From assembly GCA_002411085.1 (NCBI GenBank), contig DHQK01000060.1, positions 1 to 8,003 of the forward strand: DNA of 8,003 nucleotides. Direction: 5' to 3'. Positions 6,285 through 8,003 of this stretch are shown here, piece after piece. The DNA is from Marinilabilia sp. UBA5340. Its GTDB lineage: Bacteria > Bacteroidota > Bacteroidia > Bacteroidales > Marinilabiliaceae. How positions within the stretch are numbered: the stretch's first letter is position 1; the number at the start of each line of letters is the position of its first letter. The notes under the pieces are model-generated. The model ran no database searches. It had not been told where the DNA came from and saw only the letters and a program-made list of their open reading frames with translations. Both the position numbers and the translations under genes were made by a program.

Positions 6285-7718
6285 TTATTCTCCGGCATAT
6301 TTAAAGAATCGATCCCATCTGATATTCATTGGGAAAGGCTTATTCTGATCCAGGGAGAGCCATACCAAAACAGGTTGTCCGATGATGTGATCTTCAGGAA
6401 CAAATCCCCAGTATCGTGAATCCGCAGAGTTGTGACGGTTATCTCCAAGCATGAAATAGTAATCCATTTTGAAGGTGTATTCGTTTGCAGGGGTTCCATT
6501 GATCAGAATTTGATCGTTTTTCAACTCCAGCGTGTTGCCCTCATAGTTGCGAATGATTCTTTCGTAGAGCAAAATATTTTCAGGTGTAATTTTCACGCTT
6601 GCACCTTTTTGAGGCATCACCACTGGCCCATAATTATCCCGACTCCAGGGGAAGTGTTTGCTGTAAGGAAATACCTGCATCCCCGAACTGTCTGATTCCG
6701 ATTCGGAGATGGCAATTTTTTCGATGAAAGGCATTTTCTCTACTTCCTCAACCATCGACTGCGTCAGTGGAAGAGAATAATAAGGGCCCGGACGACCGGC
6801 ATATCTTTCGGGGTCACTGATATCCAGTCGCTCATAAAACTTCTTGTTCAGCGTAGTTCCGTCAGTGATGATGTGGTAGTTGTGTTCAACGCCTTCAGGT
6901 TCTTCAAAAGGTACTCCATTGATGAAAATCTGGTTGCTTTTGATCTGAAATGTATCACCAGGAAGTGCTACACATCTTTTTACATAGTTGTCACGCTTGT
7001 CAACCGGACGACCGATTACTTCTCCAAAATCACCGGGATTACTTTTTACAAATTCAGCTCCGTATTTTCGTTCCATCAACCGTTGCTGATACTCCGGCAG
7101 GCTCTGATATTCAGTGTTGTTTGATCGTTGCAGTCTGCTTTGGCCATACTGCCTGATAATATTGAAATAGGCTGGATTGGGTTGTAGAAATGCGACGGTG
7201 TCTCCGGCTGGAAAATTGAAAACCACTATGTCTCCTCTTTCCACTTTCCCAAATCCGGCGAGTCGCTTATAGTCCCACTGAGGTGTTTCGCTGTATGACT
7301 TTGTATTGATGAGTGGAAAAGTGTTTTGAACCAGTGGGAAAGAGAGTGGGGTAATTGGCATGCGTGGGCCGTAACTCATTTTGCTCACAAACAGATGATC
7401 ACCTACCAGCAACGTTTTTTCCAGAGAAGACGTGGGGATCTTGTAGTTCTGAAAAAAGAAAATATTGATCAGATAAACTGCAACAAGGGCAAAAACCAGG
7501 GCATCCAGCCACTCTTTCCATGCAGGTGGTTTACTTCCGTCTTTGGTTTTCTTCCAGGCATCCCAGGGGATGAATTTGGTGATGTAGAGGTCAAAAATTA
7601 CGGGAAGTCCCAGCAGGATCCAGAAATTTCCGATCCATATTACCCAGAGGGTAAATAAAAGTGCTGCAATACTGAATTTTATCCAGCTTGCCCGTCCAAC
7701 GTTTTGCAGGTTGATCAT
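6285..7718 (-). CDS. lepB: Signal peptidase I, first tandem copy (Bacteroidota long form)
   Basis: The 477-residue protein is a signal peptidase I of S26 type. Hydrophobic N-terminal segments span about 14-48, followed by a third at about 71-91. The catalytic Ser is S98 in IPTSSLEKTL, with Leu in place of the Met that usually follows it; K247 in YVKRCVALPGD is the general base. The GDNR box runs 425-435 (G425, D426, N427, R428, S431, D433, S434, R435). Large inserts follow the Ser box (about 117-235) and precede the GDNR box (about 275-415). The second insert contains FPYSKHFPWSRDNYGPVVMPQKG (350-372), conserved in the neighbouring copy. It also repeats the GDT-x-Q-I-K...I-x-I-N-G unit of 254-268 at 394-408. 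It is upstream of the second copy in the same transcript. The ATG at 7716-7718 lacks a Shine-Dalgarno sequence, but its leader is A-rich; no exact TAnnTTTG promoter is found directly upstream, so the operon may begin beyond the window. Confidence 0.94.
   Translation of the reverse strand: MINLQNVGRASWIKFSIAALLFTLWVIWIGNFWILLGLPVIFDLYITKFIPWDAWKKTKDGSKPPAWKEWLDALVFALVAVYLINIFFFQNYKIPTSSLEKTLLVGDHLFVSKMSYGPRMPITPLSFPLVQNTFPLINTKSYSETPQWDYKRLAGFGKVERGDIVVFNFPAGDTVAFLQPNPAYFNIIRQYGQSRLQRSNNTEYQSLPEYQQRLMERKYGAEFVKSNPGDFGEVIGRPVDKRDNYVKRCVALPGDTFQIKSNQIFINGVPFEEPEGVEHNYHIITDGTTLNKKFYERLDISDPERYAGRPGPYYSLPLTQSMVEEVEKMPFIEKIAISESESDSSGMQVFPYSKHFPWSRDNYGPVVMPQKGASVKITPENILLYERIIRNYEGNTLELKNDQILINGTPANEYTFKMDYYFMLGDNRHNSADSRYWGFVPEDHIIGQPVLVWLSLDQNKPFPMNIRWDRFFKYAGE
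6290..6293 (-). promoter_or_regulatory. Ribosome binding site of the second lepB
   Basis: GGAG on the minus strand lies 8 nt before the ATG at 6281, overlapping the last codons of the upstream lepB. With only 3 nt between stop and start, this points to coupled translation of the two signal peptidases. Confidence 0.55.
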
Positions 7719-7775
7719 TGTAGGTTTATTGTTTATAGTTTAATACAACACAGACTGTTCGAGATGTCATGAACT

Positions 7776-7788
7776 ACGAAACTTTCGT
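7776..7788. repeat. Hairpin ACGAAA-C-TTTCGT
   Basis: The two 6-bp arms are perfectly complementary around a single base, abutting the repeat that begins at 7788. As a one-base loop is too tight, the real RNA loop would be larger; at DNA level it is a compact palindrome about 58 bp upstream of the lepB start. Confidence 0.45.
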
Positions 7789-7811
7789 CATTCTGAACGT
7801 AGTGAAGAATC
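7788..7811. repeat. Short intergenic repeat of the TCATTCTGAA...GAAGAATC type
   Basis: The unit begins TCATTCTGAACGTAGTG and ends AAGAATC, with ATTCT/AGAAT as short inverted ends. I recall very similar strings (for example with AACGAAGTGAAG in the middle) in intergenic regions of many Bacteroidota genomes; this is from memory and was not searched. A copy count in the genome would decide it. Confidence 0.45.
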
Positions 7812-7813
7812 TC

Positions 7814-7834
7814 TTTATGAAGAACCTTCATAAA
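7814..7834. repeat. Perfect 9-bp hairpin TTTATGAAG / CTTCATAAA
   Basis: Arms at 7814-7822 and 7826-7834 are perfect complements around a 3-nt loop AAC. It directly follows the TCATTCTGAA repeat. It could act as a terminator for an upstream gene on the minus strand, or be part of a composite repeat element. No T-run follows on either strand. Confidence 0.5.
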
Positions 7835-8003
7835 CGCCTAAATGCATAGTTATAACAGCCTTTCTGACAGTCTTGTAGCTCTTGTGGCCCAATTATTAGA
7901 AACTGCTTAAATTTTACACAGAGAAAAAAATTGCAGTGCTTATGTGTTGTTTTTCAGTTGTATAGCGCCGTGAACATTATGAGCATACCAATTGAGTAAG
8001 CAC

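Larger units (their letters stand above)
7719..8003. other. 285-bp region upstream of the lepB pair, no recognised gene
   Basis: The region is the 5' side of the first lepB. It contains stacked hairpins and a short repeat (7776-7834), the palindrome GTTATAAC at 7849-7856, and a 7-bp inverted pair GTGCTTA (7936-7942) with TAAGCAC (7997-8003) touching the window edge. A minus-strand frame is open from the edge to a TAA at 7940-7942 (tail ...NWYAHNVHGAIQLKNNT). It could be the end of a gene beyond the window, but about 20 residues are too few to identify anything. No exact Bacteroidota -7 box is seen on the minus strand. Confidence 0.4.

Noticed and set aside
5796..7658. Plus-strand open frames of 68-110 residues across the two lepB genes
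   Set aside because: All are antisense shadows of genes with intact catalytic motifs.
1..8003. CRISPR array, tRNA or rRNA, transposase, toxin-antitoxin, phage genes
   Set aside because: No regularly spaced repeats, RNA gene signatures or proteins of these families are visible.

Overview
The window looks like chromosomal DNA of a Bacteroidota bacterium. The evidence is the very long, insertion-bearing signal peptidases I in tandem, the WbqC-family protein near them, the 7TM-HD phosphohydrolase of PgpH type, a moderately AT-rich composition, and the near absence of Shine-Dalgarno sequences at most starts. A Bacteroidales/Marinilabiliales-like or related lineage seems likely, but the sequence alone does not fix the order. 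There is no phage, plasmid, CRISPR, toxin, transposase, rRNA or tRNA gene that I can recognise.

Layout. (1) 5-2194, minus strand: a complete 729-aa PgpH-type 7TM receptor with a cytoplasmic HD domain, probably a cyclic-di-AMP phosphodiesterase. (2) 2195-2317: divergent promoter region. (3) 2318-3574, plus strand: a two-gene unit with a 30-nt gap, an SH3/NlpC-P60 cysteine peptidase (probably murein-peptide recycling) and a COG1051-like NUDIX hydrolase. (4) 3575-3747: a gap between convergent genes, almost filled by a 152-bp element bounded by perfect 10-bp inverted repeats and packed with smaller palindromes. (5) 3748-4681, minus strand: a LapA-domain membrane protein followed 4 nt later by a WbqC-family protein. 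(6) 4682-5099: a 418-bp gap with hairpins and a pair of 19-bp direct repeats. (7) 5100-7718, minus strand: two consecutive signal peptidase I genes separated by 3 nt. (8) 7719-8003: upstream DNA with stacked hairpins and a short repeat of a kind I remember from Bacteroidota intergenic regions; the last ~70 bp are unresolved.

Taken together the genes are envelope housekeeping: release of secreted proteins from the membrane (LepB x2), cell-wall peptide turnover (NlpC/P60), a LapA-domain envelope protein, c-di-AMP signalling that in other bacteria controls turgor and wall homeostasis (PgpH), and nucleotide clean-up (NUDIX). All six complete protein families are known. I do not see a new multi-gene system. 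The most unusual material is non-coding: the nested-palindrome element at 3588-3739, the hairpin/repeat cluster at 7776-7834, and the competing hairpins at 4820-4860. Within proteins, the internal duplication in the signal peptidases and an in-frame A_AAA_AAG heptamer in the LapA gene are worth a look.
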